Shown piece after piece: positions 19,015 to 30,167 of a DNA stretch of 64,000 bases. This DNA comes from Stratiformator vulcanicus. Lineage in GTDB: Bacteria; Planctomycetota; Planctomycetia; Planctomycetales; Planctomycetaceae. Each line of letters begins with the position of its first letter. The first letter of the stretch is position 1. The position numbers were made by a program, and so were the translations under genes. The notes beneath the pieces were generated by a model. The model worked only from the letters and a program-made list of their open reading frames with translations, did no database searches and was not told the origin of the DNA. Where the stretch lies: NCBI RefSeq assembly GCF_007744515.1, contig NZ_CP036268.1:3926088-3990087 (forward strand). The letters run 5' to 3'.

Positions 19015-19412
19015 TATCTCTTCCGCTATCGAATCCGGAGGGGGAGAATCCGAGGTCTGACGGGATGTCGTCTCCTGCGGAAACCTATCTCACGAATCCG
19101 CCCGATGACGGCGGACTTTTTCGATTCGTTGCGAAAAGGCAGCGCCGCAAGCGAAGTGATTTGCCGAAGTTTCTCCGGTCGCGCCGGTCGTTACGAAAGA
19201 AACGATTTTGATGTCGCCACCAGCGAGCAACGACCATCCACCGGCGATGGCGCAGGCTCAGTTTCCAACCGAAGCACGCGAATGAAGAATCTGTGAAATC
19301 GGGCGGACCGGCCTATCCACGTTCAGACATCGCTTGTCTCGCATGCCCGGCTGAACTATCGTGCCGGAACCAAGGACAAACCGTCCCGCATCGCCGTCAT
19401 CGAGGTTGATGA
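19015..19412. other. Divergent intergenic region between tadA and the PIN-PhoH gene
   Basis: 398 bp that should carry both the tad operon promoter and the PhoH promoter. No convincing -35/-10 pair, repeat or RNA was found by eye. The GAGG just before 19413 is the ribosome site of the PhoH gene. Confidence 0.5.
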
Positions 19413-20774
<1,362 letters not shown>

Positions 20775-20800
20775 GAGGGGTGGCTGCAAAGTAATCATGG

Positions 20801-20990
20801 GTGGCCCGGACGCTACACGTCCGGGCGGCGCAGCCGCAAGAGGTTCGGGGTTAAATATCGGCTGCTGAGTAGACTGTTGATTCTCTTTTAGCGGCTACTC
20901 AATGCAATTCGTGATCGGTATGATTGAGTTAAAGCCTCTCCCTGAGACCTCGTGTCGCTGCGCGACCCGGACGTTTCGTGTCCGGGCCAC
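20801..20990. repeat. Palindrome-ended intergenic repeat, copy 4
   Basis: The left end is GTGGCCCGGACGCTACACGT followed by CCGGGCGGCGCAGCCGCAAG. The right end contains CCTCGTGTCGCTGCGCGACC and then a GGAC...GTCC hairpin ending in GGGCCAC. The ends are inverted copies of one another over about 39 bp, with a 110-bp interior unlike the other copies. It fills most of the gap between the PhoH gene and the next secreted protein. Confidence 0.75.
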
Positions 20991-21026
20991 CCGCGTACCA
21001 GGTAAAGACTCTTGAGGATGCCCGCG

Positions 21027-21758
21027 ATGAAGGCTGTTCTTCTCTTCGCTGCCCTCATTCCGCTCGAAGCCCCTAAGCCGGAGCGGGTGCCTGCTTTAAA
21101 AATCACGGTCATCGTGCACGAAGTTTGCCAAGCCACGAAAACCGCGGAGGTAAGCCGAAAGGCGGTGAGCGAACACTCGTTCCTGGTGACGGAAGGTCGC
21201 TGGAACGGCGTCGTCTTCACGCAGAAACTTCGACCGTACCGAAGCAAGCGCGGCGATCATTTCATCACGATCGACTCGGCTCGAATTCGATTCGATGCCC
21301 GGTCAGCCCGCGTGGATTCCTTCCAAGGCAATTCAGAGAAATTGAAGGTCGTCGAATGTCAGGTTATAGCCGGGCCGATTTCCGATGGGCAGATCCGGGG
21401 AGTCGCGATTGGCTGGGATTGGACCTCGGGCGAAGAGCTACCGCAAATCGATCAGAAAATTTTCAGCGAGGAGTCTCATACTTACCACTACACAGTGGAA
21501 CTGCATCAAAGTGTGGCCGATGGAGACGTCGCATCGTTCGGCTCTGTCGATGAGCCCAAATGCTATGTCCCCAAAGTGTCATTGGCCCTAGCACAGATTT
21601 TGCAGTTCAACCGTGACGGATCAAGTGATTACGTCCCGCCGTACTTCCGCGAAGTCAGTTTCGAAGACCGATTGGGCGCAGCTTGGAAAGTTAATCCGCT
21701 ATCGCTCCGTGAGCCCGTCGAAGCCGCCCGACCCGAGCCGCCGATCGAATGGCCGTGA
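21027..21758 (+). CDS. Small secreted hypothetical protein
   Basis: A 243-residue protein with an N-terminal signal-like stretch MKAVLLFAALIPLEAPKP. The start at 21027 has GAGG nine bases upstream, whereas the in-frame ATG at 21018 and TTG at 21012 have no site. The rest is a soluble, mixed-charge chain with a likely beta-rich core (RSKRGDHFITIDSARIRFDA). No catalytic motif was seen. The C-terminus is proline-rich (AARPEPPIEWP). The family is not recognised. It is followed after 69 bp by a DUF4177 gene on the same strand, perhaps as an operon. Confidence 0.65.
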   Translation: MKAVLLFAALIPLEAPKPERVPALKITVIVHEVCQATKTAEVSRKAVSEHSFLVTEGRWNGVVFTQKLRPYRSKRGDHFITIDSARIRFDARSARVDSFQGNSEKLKVVECQVIAGPISDGQIRGVAIGWDWTSGEELPQIDQKIFSEESHTYHYTVELHQSVADGDVASFGSVDEPKCYVPKVSLALAQILQFNRDGSSDYVPPYFREVSFEDRLGAAWKVNPLSLREPVEAARPEPPIEWP

Positions 21759-21827
21759 AGCGAGCAGCAGACTCGCCATCAGAGGTTCGGCCTCACTTTT
21801 CTTAACACGTTCACCGGCACGGTCGTC

Positions 21828-22028
21828 ATGAAGGAATACAAAACAATATCAGTCGAAACCGATCAGAATTGGGGCGGCGCGAAGGGGAGTGTGAATACGG
21901 CAGCGCTGGACGAAACATTGAATTTAATGGCAAGGGAAGGCTGGGAGTTGGTCTGCGTTGAAGACTTGAAACACACCGCGGGGAGTGGGACGTTGCTGTG
22001 TATTTTTTCGCGGGATATGCAATCTTGA
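21828..22028 (+). CDS. DUF4177-like small protein
   Basis: A 66-residue protein, MKEYKTISVETDQNWG at the N-terminus, then ALDETLNLMAREGWELVCVE and a final TLLCIFSRDM. The EYK strand, the (L)N..A.EGWELV helix-strand and the C-terminal strand ending in R are the DUF4177 pattern. The role is unknown. It is too small for more detail. It ends 64 bp before the convergent GGDEF gene. Confidence 0.75.
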   Translation: MKEYKTISVETDQNWGGAKGSVNTAALDETLNLMAREGWELVCVEDLKHTAGSGTLLCIFSRDMQS

Positions 22029-22091
22029 GCCGTACAGCGAGCGAAGTTCCGGCCGGCCATTGCTCTTTAATGCTGTCAGCTTCGTAGGCCC

Positions 22092-23600
22092 TCACGCCTC
22101 GACGGCCGCTTCCACGCATCGAATCCGACGTATCTTGCTGCTCGCCGGTCTCTTGGTAAATTCAGGTTGGAATTGCTGGAAGACCACGTGGGCTTTGCCG
22201 CTGCTCTTCGCTTGATAAAGCGCCGCGTCAGCGGCGCGGACGAGGTCTTCCGGCGTGCCGACTTCTGACGTCGTCACGGCCACGCCGAGACTCGCGGTTA
22301 ACTTAAATGTTCCGCGGGGTGTTTCGATCGGACGCGAAACGCTTTTTAAGATTCGTTTCGCGACGAGTTCGGCGTCGGCGGGCGAGGCCAGATTGGTCAG
22401 CAATACGACGAATTCGTCGCCGCCCAGACGTGAGGCGAGGCTGCTGTCGGTTGCGCGTGAGACACTGTCCGTCGTGCGCAGCGTGTCGCTCAGGCGGTCG
22501 GCAATTTCGCACAGCACGAGGTCACCGGCCTCATGACCATGATTGTCATTGACCGCCTTAAAGCCGTCGCAGTCGATCATGACGACCGCGAAGTCATGCC
22601 GACCGGTCCGCCGTGACGTCTGCATCGCCTGGCCGATGCGGTCGAACAGCAAGGCCCGATTGGGCAGCCCGGTCAGCGGGTCGTGCAGAGCGGCATAACG
22701 CAGGCGGTCTTCGGCTTCTTTGCGACGCGTGATGTCTTCGACTGTGCCAACATACCCGGTGACCTGCTCACCGACGAGAATGGGGGACGCAGTTACGTGC
22801 GTCCAAATCGAACTGCCATCCGGCCGCAGAAAGCGATGATCACTTTCATACGTTTCGTTTAAATCAGCTGACTCGTGCCACTCTTGAAAAACTCGTTCGC
22901 GATCGTCGGGATGAATCGCCCGCGACCACCCGTCGCCGGAGCATTCCTGATGCGAGTAGCCGGAGAGTTTCGTGTATTGCTCATTGACGCGGAGGCAAAA
23001 ACCTTGTTCGTCGGTTTGAAACATCCCCAGCGGTGACGCGGCTTGCAGAGCGGACCATTCCGATTCGCGACGCTTTAAACGATCCTCGAGAGCGTCCCGA
23101 TTTAATTTTTCTTCAAACCATTGGGCGGCAAGCGTAACCAGTTCGAGCTCTGCCGGGCTGAAGTCACCGAAGCGGGGAGTAAACGTTGAGAAATTAATTG
23201 TGCCCCAGACTTTTCCTCCGACGACAAGCCTTCGTCCGATATAGGAGTCGATGGGAAACGATTGATAAGCCGGATGCCTGGCCCACTCGGACCGACTCGC
23301 GTTGACGAAGCGGACGGTCCCTTCGCACCGAATCGTTGTTTCGCAGAACGTATCGGCGCAGCGAAACGAGGCTCCCTCTCCAACTTCCACTGACCCACGA
23401 TTCGCCACGTAGGCGACGTGGTAGGCTTCACCATTGATCTTGGCCACGATACCCAGATCGAGCCCGAGTCGGTCGAGGCAGACGTAAAGCACGTCGCGAA
23501 TACGGTCGGCCTGGTCCCGGTCCGGCGAGTTCATCGCCCGCATCAGCCGGTATAAGACGTCGGCGGAAAGACCGCCAGCGCAGCGATCGAAAGATTGCAT
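22092..23600 (-). CDS. GAF-PAS-GGDEF diguanylate cyclase
   Basis: A 502-residue sensor enzyme making cyclic di-GMP. The GAF domain (about 35-165) has GEGASFRCADTFCETTIRCE. The PAS domain (about 185-300) shows FQTDEQGFCLRVNEQYTKLS and a PAC segment VTGYVGTVEDITRRKEAED. The GGDEF domain (about 310-480) has DPLTGLPNRALLFDRIGQAM and an intact active site SRLGGDEFVVLL; the usual RxxD inhibitory site is not obvious. There is no membrane helix, so it senses cytoplasmic signals. The GAF cysteines may reflect redox or ligand sensing, which is speculation. It is transcribed alone. Confidence 0.93.
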   Translation of the reverse strand: MQSFDRCAGGLSADVLYRLMRAMNSPDRDQADRIRDVLYVCLDRLGLDLGIVAKINGEAYHVAYVANRGSVEVGEGASFRCADTFCETTIRCEGTVRFVNASRSEWARHPAYQSFPIDSYIGRRLVVGGKVWGTINFSTFTPRFGDFSPAELELVTLAAQWFEEKLNRDALEDRLKRRESEWSALQAASPLGMFQTDEQGFCLRVNEQYTKLSGYSHQECSGDGWSRAIHPDDRERVFQEWHESADLNETYESDHRFLRPDGSSIWTHVTASPILVGEQVTGYVGTVEDITRRKEAEDRLRYAALHDPLTGLPNRALLFDRIGQAMQTSRRTGRHDFAVVMIDCDGFKAVNDNHGHEAGDLVLCEIADRLSDTLRTTDSVSRATDSSLASRLGGDEFVVLLTNLASPADAELVAKRILKSVSRPIETPRGTFKLTASLGVAVTTSEVGTPEDLVRAADAALYQAKSSGKAHVVFQQFQPEFTKRPASSKIRRIRCVEAAVEA

Positions 23601-23781
23601 GGAAATGATTTTTGAAGGGAAGGGCGTGCGGAGAACCCGCGGGAATCCGTCCTCAATCTCACTGTGGGACAGAAAGCCCGACGACGTTTCGACAATGGCT
23701 CCGGCGTTGCCAGCTTAAAACAACTCAGGTCCGAATATTCTTAATTTGCCGAATGTAAGGCCCAGTCCGGCTTAAAAATAT

Positions 23782-24486
23782 TCAGCGGCCACTGATAGTC
23801 ACAACCAGATAGCTACCCGGGTTGCTCTTGGCGAACTGTTCGACAGACATCGCTCGCGTGGCGATGAACGGTCGATCGCCTTCGACGTAGAGGAGGTATT
23901 CGCGATCGCCGCCGAGGTAGCCGTGGAAGACTTGGCGAGCCGCGATCACCGGGCGGGTCAGGGCAATGCCGTAGTCGCCACCACCTTGGGGGGTGGCCGG
24001 GCGACCGAACGATATGTGAACCGTTTCGGTCTTTTTTGCTGCGGGCGTGACGATGTTGTACGGAGGGACCGAGTTGGCTCCGATCGGAGTCACGGGATCG
24101 GTCCGCAGCACGAACGCACCGTCGATGGCGAAGGGCGTTCTGGTTCGGCGACGCATCCAGCCTGACATGCTGCCTGCTTCTACGACGCTTCCCGCGTTCA
24201 CGATGTAGTACTTCATCGTAAAGCCCTGATCGAACCGCCCGTCGATGACGGCGAGCGTGCGATCAACGGTCGCCGCGCTGGGAGTTACTCCGCGCGGCGG
24301 AAATTTTGCAAGGGGCTTTTCCCACACCCGCAGGGGCCTGAGCCGGGGATAATCGAGCAGTCGCCCAATCGACCCGTTTCGCATTCCCCAATAGAGCATG
24401 ACATGCCCGATCAGGAGTCCGATGACCGCAAAGCGAATCCATCGGTTGTTCCAACCGCTGCGAAACGTTTTAACGATCCAAGACAC
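23782..24486 (-). CDS. Single-helix membrane-anchored hypothetical protein
   Basis: A 234-residue protein with a positively charged N-terminus (FRSGWNNRWIR) and one transmembrane helix, FAVIGLLIGHVMLYWGM (about 19-36). The rest is predicted outside the membrane and beta-rich, with KYYIVNAGSVVEAGSMSGWM and a C-terminal PFIATRAMSVEQFAKSNPGS. No known domain was recognised. It lies 50 bp downstream of the hydrolase-like gene at 24537-26918 on the same strand, so both may be made together with the kinase further upstream. Confidence 0.65.
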   Translation of the reverse strand: MSWIVKTFRSGWNNRWIRFAVIGLLIGHVMLYWGMRNGSIGRLLDYPRLRPLRVWEKPLAKFPPRGVTPSAATVDRTLAVIDGRFDQGFTMKYYIVNAGSVVEAGSMSGWMRRRTRTPFAIDGAFVLRTDPVTPIGANSVPPYNIVTPAAKKTETVHISFGRPATPQGGGDYGIALTRPVIAARQVFHGYLGGDREYLLYVEGDRPFIATRAMSVEQFAKSNPGSYLVVTISGR

Positions 24487-24536
24487 TGACGCCGCAACTT
24501 TCTAATCGAAGCAGCAGAGCCTTCGAAGGACGAAAG

Positions 24537-26918
24537 TTACTCCACCACGATCTCAACCGGATAGGTCTTCCGCCGGTCACCGGTGCGCTTAAATATTTTG
24601 AGGAGCGTCTTCACGGAGGGTTGCACGAAATCGTTAAATCGAATGCGGCCGCCGGAGCGGACGCGGAGCCGTTGATCCAACTTGATTAAGTCGCCGGTTA
24701 ATCGGAGGGTGTTTTTTCGTGCGCCCGATTGCAGGTAGATCGAATTGCCCGGTGTAATTTTCGCGGTGACTTTCAGTGCTCGCTTGGCATAGCCTGCCGT
24801 TGGATCCACCCGCAGCGGGGCATCGTCGAATGAGAGCCAATAGAAGCGGTCTTCGCTCGGTCGCAGCACTTCGACTTCCAACTCGCTCGGGTCGTCAACC
24901 CGCCGGTGCCGGTCCATCCAATCAAAGATGTTGTGGATTTCCTCATAAAAGGTTTCATACCCGCGACCGATGTATTCGGTGTAAATGACGTCGAACTTCG
25001 CCTTCAACATGCGATAGACGACCATCGAATTGACTTCGAGGGAAAAGCGATCGAGTTCGCCATTGACGATATAAAACGGCACGCGTTCGACGTTCTCCCA
25101 ATTCCATATCGCGGTCTTACGGGCGAGGCCGGAGATCGGGACGACACCGGCGAACAGGTCGGGGTGCGACATTGCGATGTCGAAGCAGGCTTCGCCTCCC
25201 ATGCCGTGACCGGCGAGGAACACGCGATCGGAATCGATATGAAATCTCTGACAGGCGTCTTTAATCACCTTTAAGACGGCGTCATGCTCTTGAGCCGAAT
25301 AGCCGTACTCCTGTTGGACTTCATCGGCATAGTCGGGCGCCACGACGATATAGCCACGTCGCTGCGATTGCCCAGCGCTCGGTGTCGATCCGCCCGACGT
25401 ATTAGCGCTGCCCCACCACGCGACCGCGCCTTCGATCGTCGTCTCAGACGGTCGGAGCGTGACGATCAGCGGATAGGCTCGATTCGGGTCATACTCAGAC
25501 GGCAGGGCCACGGCGTATCGCGTGCCTGACGCTCCGTCGTCGCTTGAGTCCGGTTCCACCACTCCGCCGGCGCCGGTGCGGAGGGTCGCGATTTCGTCCG
25601 GGGCGACGCCGATCGCGTCGGCCCAGGCGGGGAGATGTTCAATGATTCGCCGGGTCGACTCGATGCCGACCCCTTCCAAGCCGGCAACGGCGTCGAGCAA
25701 TTGGTCTTCGCGGAAGGGATCGTCGCTACGAAGAAATTCCAAAATCAATCCGCGTCCTCGCCACAACGCGAGCGCTTTGTCGAGACTCGTCTCCGCCCCC
25801 GTGGGGCCCACGACCCAGCCGGAAATGGCCAGCGCGAGCCGTTCGCGGGCATCGAGTGACGGGTCGTCGGCGAAGTCGAGAAACGGCTTGAGACGGTCCA
25901 ACGTCTCCCAGCCGATTTGATCGCGAATGATCGGTCGGATGGATGCGATCAGGTCCCGCTCGGCATCTTCGGTTAACTCCGACTCAGCTTTTCCCAGCAA
26001 GAACACCGCTCGCTCGGCCCTTTCGCGTACCGCGTCATATTCGTCGAGGATCGTGCGGACCTCATTGGCGATTGCGGCATCGAACAGGTCGGTCGGAAAC
26101 GTCCGTGCCGCGGCGACGGCGAGGCGGTGCTGACCGACCCGTTTTCGTCGACGAAGTTCGGCCAATAGCTCCTGCGCCTGAAAACGTCGGATTTCCTTCT
26201 CGACTTCGTCAATGCGATCGCTGAGCTCGGGAAAATCGATGCGGACTTCAGCCAGCTCAGCCAACGCCTCGCGATGCAGCCCCGATTGAAGAAGAAATCG
26301 CACGATCCCGAGCCGCTCATCGGGATTCTTCACATCGACGGCGGTTCGCAGCATCCGCTTCAGTTCATCGATGGGAATCGATGTGGTCGCGAGTCCGAAC
26401 TCCCATTCGTTGTTGAGTCCCTCGACGGAGACATACCGGGGAGACAGTTCCCGCACCCCCTGAATGACTTCGAGCGGCCCGCGGGAAGTTTGAATTGTGA
26501 CTGAGCGGCGCCCCTTCGCATCGAAGGGCGTGATATTGGCGACCCGACCGAGCTGTTCCAACTTCAGCCCGCGACTGGTGCGGCGCTGTGGTAACTGGAA
26601 GCTATCAAAGCGAGACAGTTCTGCTTCGCGCTCGGCCCGCTCGACCTGAATTTGCGACACGAAGTATCGCTTGTAGCCCGCATCGACCATCAAGATCGGA
26701 TAGACATCGATCGCGCCGCTCTTCTGCATCAACTGCCGCTTGGACAGGCCCTGCACCGGGACGAGATCACCCGACAGGACGGTCCCGTTCTTCAAGACGG
26801 CTTTGCCGCCGGCGACGGCAGATGTCGCCCCGCTCGCGAGAAGTGCGAAACCGGCACAAAGTACAACCGCCAATCGTAGGCGACCGAAGTTAGCAAGTGA
26901 TCGGGTGCGGATGCTCAT
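24537..26918 (-). CDS. Secreted alpha/beta-hydrolase-like protein without the nucleophile
   Basis: A 793-residue exported protein. The signal peptide runs from MSIRTRSLANFG through LAVVLCAGFALLASGATSAV. An N-terminal region follows, then helical repeats (about 200-400). The C-terminal region has an alpha/beta-hydrolase fold of the peptidase/PHB-depolymerase type (about 475-720), with DSDRVFLAGHGMGGEACFD where GHSMGG is usual, so the serine is Gly572. GRGYETFYEEIHNIFDWM has Tyr where relatives often have the catalytic His. The enzyme is probably inactive and may bind a ligand or partner. ATG 26918 is preferred to the TTG nine codons upstream. The kinase gene lies 124 bp upstream on the same strand. 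Confidence 0.8.
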   Translation of the reverse strand: MSIRTRSLANFGRLRLAVVLCAGFALLASGATSAVAGGKAVLKNGTVLSGDLVPVQGLSKRQLMQKSGAIDVYPILMVDAGYKRYFVSQIQVERAEREAELSRFDSFQLPQRRTSRGLKLEQLGRVANITPFDAKGRRSVTIQTSRGPLEVIQGVRELSPRYVSVEGLNNEWEFGLATTSIPIDELKRMLRTAVDVKNPDERLGIVRFLLQSGLHREALAELAEVRIDFPELSDRIDEVEKEIRRFQAQELLAELRRRKRVGQHRLAVAAARTFPTDLFDAAIANEVRTILDEYDAVRERAERAVFLLGKAESELTEDAERDLIASIRPIIRDQIGWETLDRLKPFLDFADDPSLDARERLALAISGWVVGPTGAETSLDKALALWRGRGLILEFLRSDDPFREDQLLDAVAGLEGVGIESTRRIIEHLPAWADAIGVAPDEIATLRTGAGGVVEPDSSDDGASGTRYAVALPSEYDPNRAYPLIVTLRPSETTIEGAVAWWGSANTSGGSTPSAGQSQRRGYIVVAPDYADEVQQEYGYSAQEHDAVLKVIKDACQRFHIDSDRVFLAGHGMGGEACFDIAMSHPDLFAGVVPISGLARKTAIWNWENVERVPFYIVNGELDRFSLEVNSMVVYRMLKAKFDVIYTEYIGRGYETFYEEIHNIFDWMDRHRRVDDPSELEVEVLRPSEDRFYWLSFDDAPLRVDPTAGYAKRALKVTAKITPGNSIYLQSGARKNTLRLTGDLIKLDQRLRVRSGGRIRFNDFVQPSVKTLLKIFKRTGDRRKTYPVEIVVE

Positions 26919-27042
26919 TCCGCTATCTTCGACGGCTGCGGACAATGAATCCAGCCGAATTGATGCGTCATCGGGTAGGAAAATCGGGTTCGATCTTCAG
27001 TTTGATGCAATCTCGCACGATTAACGCCAGGGCGATTTCAAT

Positions 27043-28656
27043 TTACTGGGCGTCAGGTGCGTCGGGCGTCGATGTCGGAGCCGACGTCGCTGCACCCGGC
27101 AGGTAGGGCTGCACGTAGCCCCAACCGAAGTATACGACCGCCCCGATCCCGCCGAAAACGATTGCCAACCACAGCAGCAGGCTGAGCAGTCCCTTCATCC
27201 CTTGAAACAAATTGGTGATCGGTTTAAGCCGCTGCTGCCAAAGTCGCTTTCGTTCCAACCTCGCGATTTCAGCAGCCATGCCGACCGATTTCTTCCCGGC
27301 CACATCGTGGGCCGCGCGGGAATTCGCGATTGCTTCGAACTCGTTAAATTGCGCGAGAGGCAGGAAGGAGCCGTCCTTTGATTTCCGCGCTTTGGACTGC
27401 AGGTCGAGCAAGTTCCCTTTCAGACCGCGGATGACCTGCTCGGTGGTCATCTTGCTCGTAACCGGCTTGCCTTCTTTGTTGCGGTACGAAACCTCCCAGA
27501 ATTGGCCTTTAGCCGATGTCACGGATTTCTTGACGGCATCGGCTCGAGAATCGGCCGGCTTTGACATCCGCTTCGTTTTGCTTTTCGGGATCGCGGTCAC
27601 CGCGCCCGTCCCCGCGAAGGAGGCGGGCAGGGCGTCGTCGATGAAGCTCAGTTCGACACCGGCGAGATCGAGCTTTCTCAGATCCGTCAGAAATTCGTCG
27701 ACCGTCTGGTAGCGATGGTCGGCCTCTTTGGCCATCGACTTGTCGATCATCAGATCGAGTCGTTCCGGAATCTCCGGGTTCATTTTCCGAGCCGAAGGAA
27801 AGGTCGCGGTCTCTTTTAATGTGATCAGTTCGATCGTGTTTTCCGCCGTAAACGGCAGTTTGCCGACGAGCATATAGTACAGCGTGCAACCGAGGGCATA
27901 GATGTCGGTCCGCTGATCGACGTGCTTGGCGTTGCGGGCTTGTTCGGGCGGCATATAGAGCGGCGTGCCCAAGCCGATTCCGCTGGCCGTGAGACTCTGG
28001 TCTTCGTCAACGGCTTTGGCGAGGCCGAAGTCGGCGACTTTGATGACGCCCCGTTTCGTGACAAGGATGTTGTCGGGCTTGATATCCCGGTGAATCATGT
28101 TGATCTCGTGGGCGTGCTTAAGCGCCTCGCCGACCACGAGCGTCACGCACAACGCGTCGGCCTGAGATAGCTTGCCGAGCTTGTCCATCCAGTCCTGCAT
28201 GCTGCAGCCGTCGACGTACTCGATCGCCACGAAATTCATGCCCCGGACGGTGTCGGCAGCGAAGACCTTCACAATGTTCGGGTGATCGAGCTTCGCCATC
28301 GATCGGGCTTCACGCAGGAATCGCCCGACAAAATCGGTCCGCTTGGCCAACTCTTTCGACAGCGTCTTGATCGCGACTTTTCGATCGAGGCTGACCTGCT
28401 TGGCCAGATAGACCGTCCCCATCCCGCCCTGTCCCAGTTTCTTGACGAGTTGAAAGTCGCCGAGCTTCGTGACCTTTTTGGGAGCCCCGGCGGGTGATTT
28501 TCCCGCCTGCGGTTTGCTCGATGGACGAGACTGCTGCCCGCCGGCGTTCTGGCCGGGGGAATCCAACTGCGTTTGATCGCGATCGGCGTCCGGCGTCCGT
28601 TCGGGCACGTAGGTGGAATCGGGATCGACCGCGGTTTCTTTGGGTTCTGTTGACAT
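27043..28656 (-). CDS. Membrane-anchored Ser/Thr protein kinase with a GYF-like domain
   Basis: A 537-residue Hanks-type kinase. A disordered N-terminus (1-60) precedes the catalytic domain (about 67-335): glycine loop KKLGQGGMGTVYLAK, Lys97 in VAIK, catalytic Asp191 in MIHRDIKPDN, DFG at 209-211 and PPEQ in place of APE. A 50-residue domain (FWEVSYRNKEGKPVTSKMTT) resembles the GYF-like bacterial domain. A C-terminal helix near 490-515 (LLLWLAIVFGGIGAVVYFGW) anchors it, leaving a short tail. All kinase residues needed for activity are present. It is first of the possible transcript with the hydrolase-like and single-helix proteins downstream. Confidence 0.93.
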   Translation of the reverse strand: MSTEPKETAVDPDSTYVPERTPDADRDQTQLDSPGQNAGGQQSRPSSKPQAGKSPAGAPKKVTKLGDFQLVKKLGQGGMGTVYLAKQVSLDRKVAIKTLSKELAKRTDFVGRFLREARSMAKLDHPNIVKVFAADTVRGMNFVAIEYVDGCSMQDWMDKLGKLSQADALCVTLVVGEALKHAHEINMIHRDIKPDNILVTKRGVIKVADFGLAKAVDEDQSLTASGIGLGTPLYMPPEQARNAKHVDQRTDIYALGCTLYYMLVGKLPFTAENTIELITLKETATFPSARKMNPEIPERLDLMIDKSMAKEADHRYQTVDEFLTDLRKLDLAGVELSFIDDALPASFAGTGAVTAIPKSKTKRMSKPADSRADAVKKSVTSAKGQFWEVSYRNKEGKPVTSKMTTEQVIRGLKGNLLDLQSKARKSKDGSFLPLAQFNEFEAIANSRAAHDVAGKKSVGMAAEIARLERKRLWQQRLKPITNLFQGMKGLLSLLLWLAIVFGGIGAVVYFGWGYVQPYLPGAATSAPTSTPDAPDAQ

Positions 28657-29025
28657 TAATTCGATCCTGATGCGAGACGGGATGCGTATTCTCGGATGGT
28701 CGGATGATCGAAACCGTCGACCGACCTTCCGACAGGCGACGAAAACCGGGCAGTGTCAGTATGCCGAGAACAACCTCGTGAGCCAAAGGTTTTCGGCACG
28801 CCTTACCCGCAGCGGCCGCAATCTTATTCGAGAATTCACAGAGACCGAGCTTCTTTTCGTCTCTATTTGTGTGGCCCGGACAACGTCCGGGCGGCGGAGC
28901 CGCAGGAGAACTCAGTGGGCGACCGCGACCGACATTCGACGCCTGTTCTGCGGGAATACGGTCAGCGAAATGCTCGGTTCGCTACGCGGCCTAGCCCGGT
29001 TCACCTCCCGAATAGTCCATCAAGG
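28657..29025. other. Intergenic region with a family-1 half repeat
   Basis: 369 bp between the kinase and purC, both on the minus strand. 28871-28908 is the left module of the palindrome-ended repeat. A weak, degenerate right module may follow near 28980-29000. Open frames in this gap lack family-like sequence and I call no gene. Confidence 0.5.
28871..28908. repeat. Left module of palindrome-ended repeat, copy 5
   Basis: GTGGCCCGGACAACGTCCGG followed by GCGGCGGAGCCGCAGGAG: two adjacent perfect or near-perfect hairpins identical in design to the left ends at 7473 and 20801. The complete element is not recognisable here. Confidence 0.7.
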
Positions 29026-29922
29026 TCAGGCATTCGAAGTTGAAAACGGATGACCGGTCAGTCTCTCGAAGGCCTCGCGATAGCGGTTGACGGTTCCCGC
29101 AATCACGTCTTCGGGCATCGGCGGCGGCGGGCTGTTCTTGTCCCAACCGCATGACGAGAGCCAGTCGCGGACGTACTGCTTGTCGAACGAGACTTGCGGG
29201 CCGCCCGGTCGATATTCCTCGGCGGGCCAGAACCGTGAGCTGTCCGGCGTAAGGACTTCATCAATCAGGATGACCGAGCCGTCGGGGAGCCGGCCGAACT
29301 CGAATTTGGTATCCGCGATGATGATGCCCCGCTCGGCGGCCCGCTCTTGAGCGAACTGATAGAGATCGAGCGTCAGACCGCGGAGCTTGTCGGCGAGGTC
29401 CGCCCCGACGAGACGACACATCTCTTCGAAAGAAATGTTTTCATCGTGACCTTCCTCCGCCTTCGTCGCGGGAGTGAAGATCGGTTGCGGCAATAGGTCC
29501 GACTCACTCAGCCCGTCAGGCAGAGCGACGTCGCAGACTGAACGTGACTGACAATATTCCTTCCAACCGGAACCGGCGAGATAGCCCCGCGCCACGCACT
29601 CGATCGGCACGACATCGGTCTTGCGAACGACCATGCTGCGACCGCGCAGAGCGTCAACGTCGGTTCCGGATGGCAGCGAGACATCCGACGGATCGGTGGA
29701 AAGCAGATGATGAGGGCAATCGACCTGAGCGAACCACCACTGACTGATCGCCGTGAGAATTCGTCCTTTCTCCGGGACCGCGTTCGGAAGGACCCAGTCG
29801 AACGCGCTGATGCGGTCGGTTGCGACGATCAACAGGCGATCACCGAAGTCGTAGACGTCCCGGACTTTCCCGCGACGGGGCTGGAGGCCGGGAAGTTCGG
29901 AGTGCAGCAACGATCGGGGCAT
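29026..29922 (-). CDS. purC: Phosphoribosylaminoimidazole-succinocarboxamide synthase
   Basis: A 298-residue SAICAR synthetase (cytoplasmic), joining CAIR and aspartate with ATP in purine synthesis. Key features: [20 protein letters not shown] (nucleotide binding), [20 protein letters not shown], the second motif [17 protein letters not shown], and [14 protein letters not shown]. Length agrees with the longer plant/bacterial type. It stands alone; no purine riboswitch was seen upstream. The start at 29922 is the only good choice, as the preceding 245 bp have no extension. Confidence 0.95.
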   Translation of the reverse strand: MPRSLLHSELPGLQPRRGKVRDVYDFGDRLLIVATDRISAFDWVLPNAVPEKGRILTAISQWWFAQVDCPHHLLSTDPSDVSLPSGTDVDALRGRSMVVRKTDVVPIECVARGYLAGSGWKEYCQSRSVCDVALPDGLSESDLLPQPIFTPATKAEEGHDENISFEEMCRLVGADLADKLRGLTLDLYQFAQERAAERGIIIADTKFEFGRLPDGSVILIDEVLTPDSSRFWPAEEYRPGGPQVSFDKQYVRDWLSSCGWDKNSPPPPMPEDVIAGTVNRYREAFERLTGHPFSTSNA

Positions 29923-30167
29923 GAGATTAAGTGTGCCTGTGTCACCTGAAGTCGCAAAGCCGGCCCGCGATGCGAGTTTCGCTGCGCGGCCCGAGTCGCA
30001 CGCTAGCGGAGGCCGCCCGGTTGAACAATCGAGTCGGGCGGGCTAATACGTTGGGGCAACATGATTCACGCATTGCTCGCGCTTGCGGGCCCATCGCGCG
30101 GTGTTCGCTCGTTGGAGATGCGGATTCGACCGACATCACCGATTCAGATTGCACCCGAGGCATTCGG

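Noticed and set aside
17962-19296. A 444-codon plus-strand open frame opposite tadA
   Set aside because: Lies opposite the conserved ATPase sequence and has no recognisable domain.
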